From the NCBI RefSeq assembly GCF_963675585.1, contig NZ_OY776411.1, forward strand, positions 501,001 through 565,000: a stretch of DNA of 64,000 nt. Reading direction: 5' to 3'. Positions within the stretch are counted from its first letter, which is position 1; the number at the start of each line of letters is the position of its first letter. The notes under the pieces are model-generated. The model searched no databases and was not told where the DNA came from. It saw only the letters and a program-made list of their open reading frames with translations. A program made the translations under genes and the position numbers. Shown in pieces: positions 1 to 8,155 of the stretch. The DNA is from an uncultured Draconibacterium sp. (GTDB taxonomy: Bacteria; Bacteroidota; Bacteroidia; Bacteroidales; Prolixibacteraceae).

Positions 1-177
1 ATTCACGATGCCGGAGCACATGGACATTCAATGGGTTTTAACTACAATGGAAAATTAAGATCGGCTGAATTACTGCTTCGCGAAAATGGCGAAGTTGCAG
101 AAATCAGACGTGCCGAAACATTGGAAGATTATTTTGCAACACTGGATTTCAATGGTGTGCAAGATTTTGAAATTTAG
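1..177 (+). CDS. lysA: Diaminopimelate decarboxylase, C-terminal end (partial)
   Basis: Reading frame 1 is open from the window edge to a TAG at 175-177 and gives the last 58 residues of a protein. The segment HDAGAHGHSMGFNYNGKLR followed by AELLL, IRRAET and DYFATL matches the C-terminus of Bacteroidota diaminopimelate decarboxylases (PLP-dependent fold III, final step of lysine synthesis). The Tyr of the FNYN segment corresponds to the conserved substrate-contacting region near the C-terminus. The start and catalytic lysine lie outside the window. A strong terminator follows 30 nt later, so the gene ends its transcription unit. Confidence 0.85.
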   Translation: MHDAGAHGHSMGFNYNGKLRSAELLLRENGEVAEIRRAETLEDYFATLDFNGVQDFEI

Positions 178-206
178 AAGATCATTTTAAACGAAAATAT
201 TACTGA

Positions 207-234
207 GGCCGGGTACTTTTACCCGGCCTTTTTC
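207..234 (+). terminator. Rho-independent terminator after lysA
   Basis: A perfect 9-bp stem (GGCCGGGTA / TACCCGGCC) with a 4-nt loop is followed directly by a run of five T. It lies 30 nt after the lysA stop and before the glycosyltransferase start. Confidence 0.9.
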
Positions 235-261
235 GTATTTTAGACGCAAGCAACACTGAAG

Positions 262-1371
262 ATGAAAATAGGATACGACGCAAAAAGAGCTTTTTTAAAT
301 ACTTCCGGATTGGGAAACTACAGCCGGAATACCCTGAACGCTTTACTCAAAAATTATTCTGAAAACGAATACGTTTTATTTACTCCCGAAATTAAAACAG
401 CAATGCTTGAGGAGCAGGATAAATTCGAAATTGTTGCTCCGCCAAAAGCCGATTCTTCCTTTAAAAAATCGTTGTGGCGAACCTTTAAACTCAGCGAGGA
501 ATTAAAAAGCAGAGAACTAAACCTCTTTCACGGTTTAAGCAACGAATTGCCCAAAGGAATTCATAAAACCAATATTCCATCTGTGCTTACGGTTCATGAT
601 TTAATTTTTATTCGTTATCCCGAATTTTATAAACCTTTCGACCGTACCATTTATTACAACAAAGTAAAATATGCCTGCTCAGCGGCCACCAAAATATTAG
701 CCATTAGCGAGCAAACAAAACAAGACATTATTACTTTTACGGATACCGAACCCGGAAAAATAGAAGTGATTCACCAATCGATTTCACCAGTGTTTTTTAA
801 AGCTGCTGAAACCCAAAAAGTAAAAGAAAAGTACAAGTTGCCAGACCAGTTCATTTTGTCGGTGGGAACGGTAGAAGAGCGCAAAAATCAACTTTCGATC
901 ATAAAAGCGATGCTTGCCCGGAACATAAAAATGCCGGTAATCCTGATTGGTAATCCAACTTCGTATTGTAACGACATTCATAAATTTGTTGCCGAGAAAG
1001 ACATTCAAGACCAGGTAATATTTCTGAAAAATATACCTGAGAAAGATTTGGCGGCCATTTATCAACTGGCCAGTTTATCCATCTACATTTCGGTTTTTGA
1101 AGGTTTTGGGCTGCCGGTTATTGAATCGATGGCTTGTGGTTGCCCGGTAATTACATCAAATGTTTCGTGTTTACCCGAAACTGCCGGTGATGCCGCGGTG
1201 CTCTGTTCTCCCGGCAACATAGAAGAATTGGGAGAAAATATTCAAAAAATTATCGACGACGAAAACTTTAAAAACGAACTCGTAAAAAAAGGGAAAGTAC
1301 GCGCTGATGAATTTACGCCTGAGAAGTATGTTGAAAAATTGATTTCTTTGTATTCTGAAATTTGTAAGTAG
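262..1371 (+). CDS. Glycosyltransferase family 4 (group 1)
   Basis: The 369-aa product has the GT-B architecture of GT4 enzymes, retaining transferases that move a nucleotide-activated sugar to a lipid or glycan acceptor. The N-terminal half begins MKIGYDAKRAFLNTSGLGNY, with a glycine-rich loop that is typical of mannosyltransferase-like members. The C-terminal half has LSVGTVEERKNQLSIIKA and the E-x7-E motif within EGFGLPVIESMACGCPVI at about residues 280-297, which binds the donor nucleotide sugar. No signal peptide or membrane segment is seen, so the enzyme is cytoplasmic or peripheral. It follows the lysA terminator. The specific sugar cannot be read from the sequence; an envelope polysaccharide role is likely given rmlB and galE nearby. 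Confidence 0.85.
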   Translation: MKIGYDAKRAFLNTSGLGNYSRNTLNALLKNYSENEYVLFTPEIKTAMLEEQDKFEIVAPPKADSSFKKSLWRTFKLSEELKSRELNLFHGLSNELPKGIHKTNIPSVLTVHDLIFIRYPEFYKPFDRTIYYNKVKYACSAATKILAISEQTKQDIITFTDTEPGKIEVIHQSISPVFFKAAETQKVKEKYKLPDQFILSVGTVEERKNQLSIIKAMLARNIKMPVILIGNPTSYCNDIHKFVAEKDIQDQVIFLKNIPEKDLAAIYQLASLSIYISVFEGFGLPVIESMACGCPVITSNVSCLPETAGDAAVLCSPGNIEELGENIQKIIDDENFKNELVKKGKVRADEFTPEKYVEKLISLYSEICK

Positions 1372-1380
1372 AAATTCCAA

Positions 1381-1453
1381 ATCCCCCTGTCGCTTCTTAA
1401 AAGCAACTGTCACTCAATGAGGGACCATCGGAACGAAGTGAAGATAGGGGGTA
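1381..1453. repeat. Imperfect ~73-nt hairpin element
   Basis: The ends ATCCCCCT and AGGGGGTA pair, inner arms CGCTTC and GAAGTG pair, and the centre holds a near-palindrome GTCACTCAATGAGGGAC at 1409-1425. It lies between the glycosyltransferase stop and the start of the Sua5 gene and resembles small MITE-like or structured repeats common in Bacteroidota intergenic DNA. Its function is unknown. Confidence 0.5.
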
Positions 1454-1479
1454 CAACAAATACAGTAAATAACAGAAAC

Positions 1480-2043
1480 ATGCACGACGATTTAAAAAAG
1501 GCAGTTGAGACATTAAAAAGCGGAGGAATAATTTTATACCCGACCGATACCATTTGGGGAATTGGGTGCGATGCAACAAATCCGGAAGCAGTAAAACGTA
1601 TATACAAACTGAAAAAGCGGGAAGATTCGAAAAGTATGTTGGTTTTAATGGAAAATCCGGCCTTACTTGATCGGTATGTGGAAGAAGTACCTGAAGTTGC
1701 CTGGGACCTGGTAGAAATTTCAACCACTCCATTAACCGTTATTTATCCGGGAGCTAAAAATCTCGCCCAAAACCTAATTGCCGAAGACGGAAGTATTGGC
1801 ATACGTTTTACCAAAGAAAAATTTACATCGCAGCTTTTACAACGGTTTCGAAAACCGCTGGTTTCTACATCGGCAAACATTAGTGGCGAAAAATCGCCTG
1901 CATTTTTCGACGAAATATCAGAAGAAATTAAAAGCCAGGTAGATTACATTGTAGAATACCGCCAGGACGATACAACGCCTGCACAACCTTCAGGTATTAT
2001 TAAATTAGGAACGGGTGGACAAATCGATATCATCAGGAAATAA
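1480..2043 (+). CDS. Threonylcarbamoyl-AMP synthase (Sua5/YrdC/YciO)
   Basis: This 187-aa protein belongs to the YrdC-like family, which makes threonylcarbamoyl-adenylate for the t6A37 modification of ANN-decoding tRNAs. Visible motifs are YPTDTIWGIGCDATN near residue 20, the KxR segment KKREDSKSM, and STSANISGEKSP near residue 130. The open frame extends upstream to 1417, but that stretch is the hairpin repeat, and family homologs begin just before the DLKKAVETLKSGG segment, so the ATG at 1480 is chosen. The length fits the short single-domain form without the Sua5 C-terminal domain. It is followed by a terminator shared with convergent mscL. Confidence 0.85.
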   Translation: MHDDLKKAVETLKSGGIILYPTDTIWGIGCDATNPEAVKRIYKLKKREDSKSMLVLMENPALLDRYVEEVPEVAWDLVEISTTPLTVIYPGAKNLAQNLIAEDGSIGIRFTKEKFTSQLLQRFRKPLVSTSANISGEKSPAFFDEISEEIKSQVDYIVEYRQDDTTPAQPSGIIKLGTGGQIDIIRK

Positions 2044-2075
2044 AAAAAACCGCCCTTAATGGAGCGGCTTTTATT
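2043..2075. terminator. Bidirectional terminator between sua5-like gene and mscL
   Basis: A stem CCGCCC/GGAGCGG (one bulged A) is flanked by a run of A on the left and TTTT on the right, so it can end both convergent transcripts. Confidence 0.7.
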
Positions 2076-2091
2076 TCAATATAATTACTGA

Positions 2092-2529
2092 TTATTGCTT
2101 TTCTTTCAAAATATCTCTGATTTCGCTTAACAAAACCTCCTCTTTTGATGGTGCAGGTGGTGCTGCCGGTTTCGCTGCTTCTTTTTTCTTGGTTTTTTCG
2201 ATGGCTTTTATAACCATAAATATGGCGAAAGCAACTATTGTGAAATCAACAACTGTATTCACAAATGAACCATACTTAATTGCCACTTCAGCTACTGCCG
2301 GAGTAACAACTGCATCACCATTCAAAATGGCCTCGCTACCTGTTTTTAACACTACTTTAAGATTACTAAAATCGGCACCGCCAAGCAATAATCCAATAGG
2401 TGGCATTAAAACATCGTTAACAAACGACGCGATAATTTTTCCAAAGGCACCGCCAATAACAACAGCAACAGCCAAGTCAACCACATTGCCCCGCATGGCA
2501 AAACTTTTAAAGTCTTTCATTATTCCCAT
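2092..2529 (-). CDS. mscL: Large-conductance mechanosensitive channel
   Basis: The 145-aa product is a standard-length MscL, the homopentameric inner-membrane channel that opens at near-lytic tension during osmotic downshock. Residues 6-45 carry the family signature ([20 protein letters not shown] and [12 protein letters not shown]) with the first membrane helix; the second helix is at about 70-97 ([20 protein letters not shown]). The cytoplasmic C-terminal end has a proline/alanine linker and a short helix ([12 protein letters not shown]), as in other MscL proteins. It is a single-gene unit, convergent with the sua5-like gene. Two MscS-type channels also occur in this window. Confidence 0.97.
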   Translation of the reverse strand: MGIMKDFKSFAMRGNVVDLAVAVVIGGAFGKIIASFVNDVLMPPIGLLLGGADFSNLKVVLKTGSEAILNGDAVVTPAVAEVAIKYGSFVNTVVDFTIVAFAIFMVIKAIEKTKKKEAAKPAAPPAPSKEEVLLSEIRDILKEKQ

Positions 2530-2603
2530 AGTCTCAGTTTTAAAAAAGTTAATGTTCTTTATACCATTAAATTAGAGAATAATTTTTAAAACCACACTAT
2601 ATT

Positions 2604-2638
2604 AAAACAAAAAAGCCACGGTATTGCTACCAAGGCTT
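2604..2638 (-). terminator. Terminator of the DUF2807 gene
   Basis: On the minus strand a hairpin (AAGCC/GGCTT outer stem, GGTA/TACC inner stem) is followed by a T-rich tract. It lies 22 nt past the stop of the gene ending at 2660. Confidence 0.65.
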
Positions 2639-2659
2639 GTGGGTGCACTGTATTTAAAT

Positions 2660-3367
2660 CTACATTTTTCTTACTTTACCCGATCCTGCAACTGATACAT
2701 CAAGACTTGGATTTCCGTTGTAATAAATATTACCTGAACCGGCAACCCTGGCTTTTACCGAACCATTTGAATAAACGGTACAATTGCCCGAGCCCGATGT
2801 GTGAACTGTTACAGCCTCTGCTTCAAAATTTTTGGCATTAAAATTACCCGAGCCCGAAATAGAAACCGAAAGCTCTTCGGCTGCTCCACTACCTTTTCCT
2901 ATGCTAATGTTTCCCGAGCCTGAAATTGATCCTTTTACTTTTTCCGAATCCAGTTCTTCAATATCAATGTTTCCACTGCCGCTAACCGCAAGATTCAGAA
3001 TTCGTGCTTCCAACTCTTTTGCCAATATATCGCCCGATCCTGATACTCCCAAAGCATCAACTTCCGGTACTGTTATATAAATATCAATAGCTCCGGGTTT
3101 AAAATTACGGGTAAACATATTTTTATTGGGGAAACGTATTATTAGTTTTCTCCCTTTTACTTCGGTTATAATGTCTTCCAAAGTTGATTCTTTGGCAACA
3201 ATTCGTACACTTTGTTTATCTCCTTGCTCCAGATAGATTTTACCGGGAACATTTAGCGAGATTTCAGAAAATGCAGCAACATCTCTTGTTTCTTCTTCTG
3301 CATTTACGGTGTTAGTTACAAAAAGGCCCAATACAAACAGGCTTAGAAATAAAACTTTTGTTTTCAT
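2660..3367 (-). CDS. Secreted DUF2807 (GIN-domain) protein
   Basis: This 235-aa protein has a Sec signal peptide (residues 1-23, ending VNAEE) and then a right-handed beta-helix-like domain of the DUF2807 / head-GIN type. The fold is visible as repeated GSGN or GSGD turns spaced about 20 residues apart (SGSGDILAK, SGSGNIDIEEL, SGSGNISIG, SGSGNFNAKNF, SGSGNCTVY, AGSGNIYY, AGSGKV). Members are exported surface or periplasmic proteins of unknown function in Bacteroidota, once annotated as autotransporter adhesin heads. It is a single-gene unit with its own terminator. It is distantly comparable with the DUF4097 proteins at 50.1-51.6 kb. Confidence 0.85.
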   Translation of the reverse strand: MKTKVLFLSLFVLGLFVTNTVNAEEETRDVAAFSEISLNVPGKIYLEQGDKQSVRIVAKESTLEDIITEVKGRKLIIRFPNKNMFTRNFKPGAIDIYITVPEVDALGVSGSGDILAKELEARILNLAVSGSGNIDIEELDSEKVKGSISGSGNISIGKGSGAAEELSVSISGSGNFNAKNFEAEAVTVHTSGSGNCTVYSNGSVKARVAGSGNIYYNGNPSLDVSVAGSGKVRKM

Positions 3368-3514
3368 GTTTATTTATTTTTATGAATTCTATACTAATTT
3401 CTACTAAGGACGGCGAAATACCGTTAAAGTTGCACCGCTACACTATTTTTAACTATAATTAGGATAAAATCAGTAACGGCCTTTTATTTGGCGCACAATA
3501 TTAATACAAACAAG

Positions 3515-3925
3515 ATGAATTTTAAACACAAATTACCCATTCAAATCAGATTTAACGACATTGACCTTGCGGGGCATGTATACAATGCAGTTTATCAGGA
3601 ATATTTTGATTTAGCACGTGTTGATTATTTTTCAAAGTCGCTGGGTAACTCATTAAGCTGGGTTAAAACAGGACTTGTTATTGCATCAATTCACATCGAT
3701 TACTCAGCGTCAATAATATTAACAGATATAATTGAAATCAAGTCGAAAGTTTCCTCTTTGGGAAACAAAAGTCTGGAAATGATACAGGAAATTACAAAAG
3801 AAGGGGAAACGGAACCCGCAGCCGTTGGCAAAACAGTGTTGGTTTGTTTTGATATGCCCACCCGCAAATCGGTAGAAATACCTGAAAGCTGGAAAGAAAA
3901 AATCACTTTGTTTGAAGAAAATTAG
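3515..3925 (+). CDS. Acyl-CoA thioesterase (4HBT hotdog fold)
   Basis: The 136-aa product is a single hotdog domain of the 4-hydroxybenzoyl-CoA thioesterase/YbgC group, which hydrolyses acyl-CoA thioesters in the cytoplasm. The signature RFNDIDLAGHVYNAVYQEYF near residues 12-31 contains the conserved Asp and His of the active site. The frame can be extended to a TTG at 3488, but the ATG at 3515 gives the normal family start. Its TAG overlaps the stop codon of convergent rimM by 4 nt. The natural substrate is not evident. Confidence 0.85.
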   Translation: MNFKHKLPIQIRFNDIDLAGHVYNAVYQEYFDLARVDYFSKSLGNSLSWVKTGLVIASIHIDYSASIILTDIIEIKSKVSSLGNKSLEMIQEITKEGETEPAAVGKTVLVCFDMPTRKSVEIPESWKEKITLFEEN

Positions 3926-4449
3926 TCTTCAAGGATGCCTTCCGGAAGGTTAAGCGTAATTGTTTTTAAGGTTTCATCAATGGCAACCACAATCTCTTCG
4001 TTGTATGGAATCAAAATTTCATTGCCCCGGTAACTAACGGTTAGAACAACATTCCCCGAATAATCATCTACCTGGTTTATCATTCCAATTTCTCCCAGTT
4101 CTTCATCAACCAAAAGATAAGCTTCCAGCATTAATTCATTTTCTTCGGGTTCGTCTATAATTTCATTTTTAAACAGATACACCGAACAGCCTACCAAGCG
4201 TTTGGCATATTTTTCAGAATCTACCCAATCAAAAGTAACAATGGCCGATTTTGCAGTCGTAAACCGAAATCCGCTATCAGAAATATAAAACGGAACCAAC
4301 AAGCCATCCAACTCTACAAAAAAATGGTCGGTTGCTTCAATCGAATACTCAAACTGAGGTTCAAACTCAAGCACCACATCACCGTGTACGCCATGTGTTT
4401 TTCTGAAATATCCTATTTTTTCGCAATCAGCTTTTGGTATTGTTTCCAT
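3922..4449 (-). CDS. rimM: Ribosome maturation factor RimM
   Basis: The 175-aa protein has the two RimM domains: an N-terminal RimM barrel (CEKIGYFRKTHGVHGDVVLEF, about residues 8-28) and a C-terminal PRC-barrel (EELGEIGMINQVDDYSGNVVL, about 115-135). RimM binds S19 and helps assemble the 30S head. The frame is open to 4497, but those codons contain the rpsP terminator U-tract and a promoter, so the ATG at 4449 is chosen. The gene follows rpsP, as in many bacteria, but is separated from it by a strong hairpin terminator, and a TAnnTTTG box ends 5 nt before the ATG. A leaderless transcript is likely. Confidence 0.93.
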   Translation of the reverse strand: METIPKADCEKIGYFRKTHGVHGDVVLEFEPQFEYSIEATDHFFVELDGLLVPFYISDSGFRFTTAKSAIVTFDWVDSEKYAKRLVGCSVYLFKNEIIDEPEENELMLEAYLLVDEELGEIGMINQVDDYSGNVVLTVSYRGNEILIPYNEEIVVAIDETLKTITLNLPEGILED

Positions 4450-4454
4450 AGTTG

Positions 4455-4462
4455 CAAAGTTA
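4455..4462 (-). promoter_or_regulatory. Promoter -7 box for rimM (leaderless?)
   Basis: On the minus strand TAACTTTG fits the Bacteroidota -7 consensus TAnnTTTG, with a TTTG (4485-4488) about 22 nt upstream as -33 element. Only 5 nt separate the box from the rimM ATG, so the transcript should start at or next to the start codon. Confidence 0.6.
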
Positions 4463-4485
4463 ATTAATTCGTCAAAGTTAAATTC

Positions 4486-4522
4486 AAAAAAAACCATCCG
4501 TCAACTGACGGATGGTTTTTTA
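4486..4522. terminator. Terminator between rpsP and rimM
   Basis: An 11-bp perfect stem (ACCATCCGTCA / TGACGGATGGT) with a 2-nt spacer is flanked by A-runs and T-runs on both sides. On the minus strand it lies 22 nt after the rpsP stop. Confidence 0.9.
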
Positions 4523-4543
4523 TAATAAGATGAGTTGTCTTTC

Positions 4544-5176
4544 TTAAGATTCCGCACCTTCTTCTTTTGGAGCTTCTTCAGCAGCAGGTTCTTCTGTTGC
4601 TGGAACTTCAGCTTCTGCACTTACTTCTTCAACTGCCTCTTCGGCAGCAGCTTCAGCAGCGGCAGCGGCTTCTTCTGCTCTTTTCGCAGCAGCAGCAGCT
4701 TCAGCTTCAGCAGCTAATTCTGCATTTTTTGCAGCGAATGCAGCAAGTCTTTCTTCATTGATCTTCGTCTCAGCTTCCAATTGTTTTTTAGTTTCAGCAG
4801 CTGCATCTCCGGCCAATCTGTCGATTTTTGCCTGAATTTTAGCTTCTTTCTCTGCAACCCAATTGTCTAAGCGTTTTGCCGCTTCAGCCTCGTCGAATGC
4901 TCCTTTTTTAACTCCACCTGCAAGGTGTTTTTTGTACAATACACCTTTGTACGACAAAATTGCCTTTACGGTGTCAGTTGGTTGTGCGCCCTTCAAAAGC
5001 CAGTCGTAAGCTTTATCAAAATCGAGATCGATAGTAGCAGGATCAGTGTTAGGATTGTACGAGCCAATTCTTTCAATGTACCTGCCATCTCGTGGCGCCC
5101 TGCTATCTGCTACTACAATGTGGTAGTATGCGTAGCGTTTGCGGCCGTGCCGCGCTAGTCTCATTTTTACTGGCAT
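4544..5176 (-). CDS. rpsP: 30S ribosomal protein S16 with long C-terminal tail
   Basis: The first ~85 residues are canonical S16 ([20 protein letters not shown], then [21 protein letters not shown]), an early 30S assembly protein binding 16S rRNA. The product is 210 aa, more than twice the usual 80-90. Residues from about 105 on form a lysine/alanine/glutamate-rich predicted helix and then a nearly pure Ala/Glu tail ([17 protein letters not shown]). Such extensions are known in Bacteroidota S16 proteins. Start is the ATG at 5176, 32 nt after a good TATCTTTG promoter box. The downstream neighbour rimM has its own promoter. Confidence 0.95.
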   Translation of the reverse strand: MPVKMRLARHGRKRYAYYHIVVADSRAPRDGRYIERIGSYNPNTDPATIDLDFDKAYDWLLKGAQPTDTVKAILSYKGVLYKKHLAGGVKKGAFDEAEAAKRLDNWVAEKEAKIQAKIDRLAGDAAAETKKQLEAETKINEERLAAFAAKNAELAAEAEAAAAAKRAEEAAAAAEAAAEEAVEEVSAEAEVPATEEPAAEEAPKEEGAES

Positions 5177-5207
5177 ATTTCTTAATTTAATTTTGAAAAA
5201 TGTGGCG

Positions 5208-5215
5208 CAAAGATA
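5208..5215 (-). promoter_or_regulatory. Promoter -7 box for rpsP
   Basis: Minus-strand TATCTTTG matches TAnnTTTG exactly and lies 31 nt before the rpsP ATG. Confidence 0.65.
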
Positions 5216-5287
5216 GTATAAAAATCTGTTCGTGAAACTTTTACGCCGCTATTTTCGAGAATAAACTAATTCTTAACTTTAACAGAT

Positions 5288-5320
5288 ATTCACACCTTCA
5301 CTCAGAGTGAGAGTATGAAT
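5288..5320. repeat. Dispersed hairpin with TCACT-AGTGA core (copy 1)
   Basis: The arms ATTCA.AC..TCACT and AGTGA..GT.TGAAT pair around a CAG loop (13 of 16 arm positions). It sits 10 nt past the rmlB stop. Related hairpins occur at 30257, 31655 and 38615. Confidence 0.5.
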
Positions 5321-5329
5321 ACTCTTATA

Positions 5330-6382
5330 TCATCTTTTTACATATTGCTCCTGGTAGTATTTCTGATAATCACCTGAAGTTACATTTTCGAGCCATTCGG
5401 TGTTTTCCAGGTACCAGTCAATGGTAAGTTCAATGCCTTCTTCAAACTGCAACGAAGGTTCCCACCCCAACTCGTTTTTAATTTTAGTGGCATCAATGGC
5501 ATAACGCAAATCATGGCCTGCGCGATCTTTAACATAAGTTATCAGTTTCTCCGACTCACCCACCCGGCGACCCAGTTTTTCATCCATTTTTTTACACATT
5601 ACCTTTATCAGGTCTATGTTGGTCCACTCGTTAAAACCACCAATATTGTAAGTCTCTCCAACTTCTCCTTTGTGAAAAATTACATCAATTGCACGTGCAT
5701 GATCGACTACCCAAAGCCAGTCGCGTACATTTTCGCCTTTGCCATAAACCGGCAGTGGTTTGTTGTTTTTAATATTATGAATAAACAACGGAATCAATTT
5801 CTCGGGAAACTGAAACGATCCGTAATTATTTGAGCAGTTTGAAATTACAGTTGGCACACCAAAAGTATCGAGGTAAGCCCGTACAAAATGGTCGGAACTG
5901 GCTTTTGATGCTGAATACGGACTGTGTGGATCGTAACTTGTTTCTTCGGTAAACATGCCCTCATCGCCCAGCGAACCATACACTTCATCGGTTGAAATAT
6001 GGTAAAAACGTTTGCCTTCAAAATTGTCTTTCCAAATGTGTTTTGCCGCATTCAGTAAATTAACAGTACCAATTACATTGGTAAAAACAAACTCGGTAGG
6101 ATTCGAAATGGAACGGTCGACATGCGATTCGGCAGCCAAATGAATGACACCGTCAAACTGTCTTTCTTCAAACAATTTCTGTATAAATTCACTGTCGACA
6201 ATATCGCCCTTTACAAACTCGTAATTGGGTTTGTTTTCAATGTCTTTTAAATTATTAAGGTTTCCGGCATAGGTTAATTTGTCGAGGTTTACAATTTTGT
6301 ATTCGGGGTAGTTGTTTACAAATAAACGTACTACGTGTGAACCGATAAATCCTGCACCGCCTGTTATTAGTATTTTCTTCAT
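5330..6382 (-). CDS. rmlB: dTDP-glucose 4,6-dehydratase
   Basis: The 350-aa protein is an extended short-chain dehydrogenase converting dTDP-glucose to dTDP-4-keto-6-deoxyglucose, the entry step for rhamnose and other deoxysugars of surface polysaccharide. The Rossmann NAD motif GGAGFIGSH is at residues 7-15. The catalytic segments STDEVYGSLGD and YSASKASSDH (Tyr-x3-Lys) and the substrate-binding NCSNNYGSFQFPEKLIPLFI are all intact. Length and ends match the family. The other three rml genes are not adjacent. A TACTTTTG box at 6424-6431 gives a promoter about 42 nt before the ATG. Confidence 0.95.
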   Translation of the reverse strand: MKKILITGGAGFIGSHVVRLFVNNYPEYKIVNLDKLTYAGNLNNLKDIENKPNYEFVKGDIVDSEFIQKLFEERQFDGVIHLAAESHVDRSISNPTEFVFTNVIGTVNLLNAAKHIWKDNFEGKRFYHISTDEVYGSLGDEGMFTEETSYDPHSPYSASKASSDHFVRAYLDTFGVPTVISNCSNNYGSFQFPEKLIPLFIHNIKNNKPLPVYGKGENVRDWLWVVDHARAIDVIFHKGEVGETYNIGGFNEWTNIDLIKVMCKKMDEKLGRRVGESEKLITYVKDRAGHDLRYAIDATKIKNELGWEPSLQFEEGIELTIDWYLENTEWLENVTSGDYQKYYQEQYVKR

Positions 6383-6423
6383 TCTGTTAAAATTGAAAAA
6401 TGTATATGTAGTTTGTCTGTTTT

Positions 6424-6431
6424 CAAAAGTA
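6424..6431 (-). promoter_or_regulatory. Promoter -7 box for rmlB
   Basis: Minus-strand TACTTTTG matches TAnnTTTG and lies between the upstream hypothetical gene (ends 6443) and the rmlB ATG (6382). Confidence 0.55.
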
Positions 6432-6442
6432 AGAAAATGTAT

Positions 6443-6943
6443 TTACTTTATAATTGTTCCAATGGATATACCAAAATTTAATGCATCTCGGGTCACCTCA
6501 TCATACAAGGTATTTCCATTTAACCGGAAAAGCGGATTAATGTACATTCGTGCAAACCAACTTTGCGACTCATGCCTGAATCCGATTATTGGAGACAGGT
6601 AAAACATATTCGATTTCTTTTCGGATTCCTGCAGTTTTATTTGCCCCTTATAAATAAAGGTACTTCCCAATCCGGCTTCAAAAAAGAAAGTTTCTTTACC
6701 AAAGCAGGCGGTAAGTTGAGCTGGAATACTAAATGGCAAATCGGAATATACCGTTTTAGGATTCCAGCCCAGCCCAGCCTGAGCAATAATCTTAAACCGC
6801 TGATGAACAAAAACAGGTTTGGCAATATTTGCTGATGCAGCAACGCCATTTCCTCCCCCATCAATTGATAGGTAGGTTGGTATTTTTTGTGGAAATCCAA
6901 GACATGGAACAATCAAAAAAAAGAGAATGAAAAGGCGTAACAT
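6443..6943 (-). CDS. Exported small beta-barrel-like hypothetical protein
   Basis: This 166-aa protein was not recognised. It starts with a clear signal peptide (MLRLFILFFLIVPCLGFPQ) and the rest alternates polar and hydrophobic residues in short stretches (FKIIAQAGLGWNPK, FFFEAGLGSTFIYKG, SWFARMYINPLFRL), ending in an aromatic/hydrophobic strand, as in small outer-membrane beta-barrels. Such proteins are common and poorly conserved in Bacteroidota. It lies between galE (40 nt upstream) and rmlB on the same strand, but the promoter before rmlB suggests it is not translationally tied to that gene. Function unknown. Confidence 0.7.
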   Translation of the reverse strand: MLRLFILFFLIVPCLGFPQKIPTYLSIDGGGNGVAASANIAKPVFVHQRFKIIAQAGLGWNPKTVYSDLPFSIPAQLTACFGKETFFFEAGLGSTFIYKGQIKLQESEKKSNMFYLSPIIGFRHESQSWFARMYINPLFRLNGNTLYDEVTRDALNFGISIGTIIK

Positions 6944-6983
6944 TTATTGTGTTTCTCCACAAAACGCGAAAAACACAATTGTA

Positions 6984-8012
6984 TTACTTAATTCCTCGTA
7001 CTTTTTTCTCCCAGTTCCAGGCCGAAAGTAAAGTTTCATCCAATCCTTTTTCTGCAGTCCAGCCAAGCTCTTCGTTGGCAAAAGTGGTATCGGCCCAAAT
7101 TTTTTCAACGTCGCCGGCACGTCTGTCAACGATTTTATAATTCAGTTTAACGCCGGTTGCTCTTTCAAAACCTGTTACAACTTCTAAAACTGAAAGGCCG
7201 GTTCCGGTTCCTAAATTAAAAATTTCGTAGTTCTTTTTGTTTTTGCCTTCCAATAAACGCTCGATGGCAATAACATGTGCTTTTGCCAAATCAACCACAT
7301 TTATATAATCGCGAACAGCCGATCCGTCGATGGTATCATAATCATTTCCAAACACTTTAAGCTCGTCGCGTAAGCCTGCCGCCGTTTGCGTAATAAAAGG
7401 AACCAGGTTTTGTGGAACACCAAGTGGCAACTCACCAATCAGTGCAGTTGGATGCGCCCCGATCGGATTAAAATAACGCAGCGCAATTCCTTTAATTTCA
7501 GGATATGCAGCAATGCTATCGTTTAAAATATCCTCGCTTACACGTTTTGTATTTCCATAAGGAGATTCGGCATCTTTACGCGGAGTTGCTTCGGTAACCG
7601 GCAATACTTCGGGCTGGCCGTAAACGGTACACGACGACGAAAATACAATATTGGGCACATTAAATTTTCGCTGGCAGTCTAACAAGTTCATTAACGAAAC
7701 AAGGTTATTCCGGTAATAATTTAATGGAACACCAACCGATTCGCCAACGGCTTTATATGCTGCAAAATGAATTATTGCTTCAATTCCGGCATTTCGCGCA
7801 AAGAAATCGCTGGTTTTTGCACTGTCAGCTAAATCGAAGTTTTCAAACTGGGGTTTAATTCCCGATATTTTCTCAATATTATCCAGAACATCGATACTCG
7901 AATTTGAAAGATTATCTACTACAACCACATCGTAACCCGATGCCTGCAATTCGACAACTGTATGAGAACCAATGTATCCGGTTCCGCCTGTAACTAGTAT
8001 TTTTTTTGCCAT
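6984..8012 (-). CDS. galE: UDP-glucose 4-epimerase
   Basis: The 342-aa SDR enzyme interconverts UDP-glucose and UDP-galactose, feeding galactose use and surface polysaccharide synthesis. It shows the NAD motif GGTGYIGSHTV at residues 8-18, the catalytic region FSSSCTVYGQPE and YGNTKRVSED (Tyr-x3-Lys), and the family segments RYFNPIGAHPTALIGE and NLGTGTGLSVLEVV. Length is normal (about 340). A near-consensus promoter box TACTTTTA lies 20 nt upstream of the ATG. Relaxed specificity toward UDP-GlcNAc cannot be excluded from sequence. Confidence 0.95.
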   Translation of the reverse strand: MAKKILVTGGTGYIGSHTVVELQASGYDVVVVDNLSNSSIDVLDNIEKISGIKPQFENFDLADSAKTSDFFARNAGIEAIIHFAAYKAVGESVGVPLNYYRNNLVSLMNLLDCQRKFNVPNIVFSSSCTVYGQPEVLPVTEATPRKDAESPYGNTKRVSEDILNDSIAAYPEIKGIALRYFNPIGAHPTALIGELPLGVPQNLVPFITQTAAGLRDELKVFGNDYDTIDGSAVRDYINVVDLAKAHVIAIERLLEGKNKKNYEIFNLGTGTGLSVLEVVTGFERATGVKLNYKIVDRRAGDVEKIWADTTFANEELGWTAEKGLDETLLSAWNWEKKVRGIK

Positions 8013-8031
8013 TTGTTTTTGGTTTGAGCTG

Positions 8032-8039
8032 TAAAAGTA
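8032..8039 (-). promoter_or_regulatory. Probable -7 box for galE
   Basis: Minus-strand TACTTTTA differs from TAnnTTTG only in the last base and lies 19 nt before the galE ATG. Confidence 0.4.
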
Positions 8040-8155
8040 GAAAAATACAGGCAGTATTAATCTCTTTTTTCAGATTCATTTACCGGTATTTTTAAAAACT
8101 TAATCTTTACTTTTTAATCCTAATCCACAGATGTTTGTTAATTTTACGGCCTAAA

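Noticed and set aside
4535-4761. Plus-strand frames rich in Phe/Ser or Leu/Gln opposite the rpsP tail
   Set aside because: These are mirror images of the Ala/Glu-rich codons of the S16 tail, not genes.
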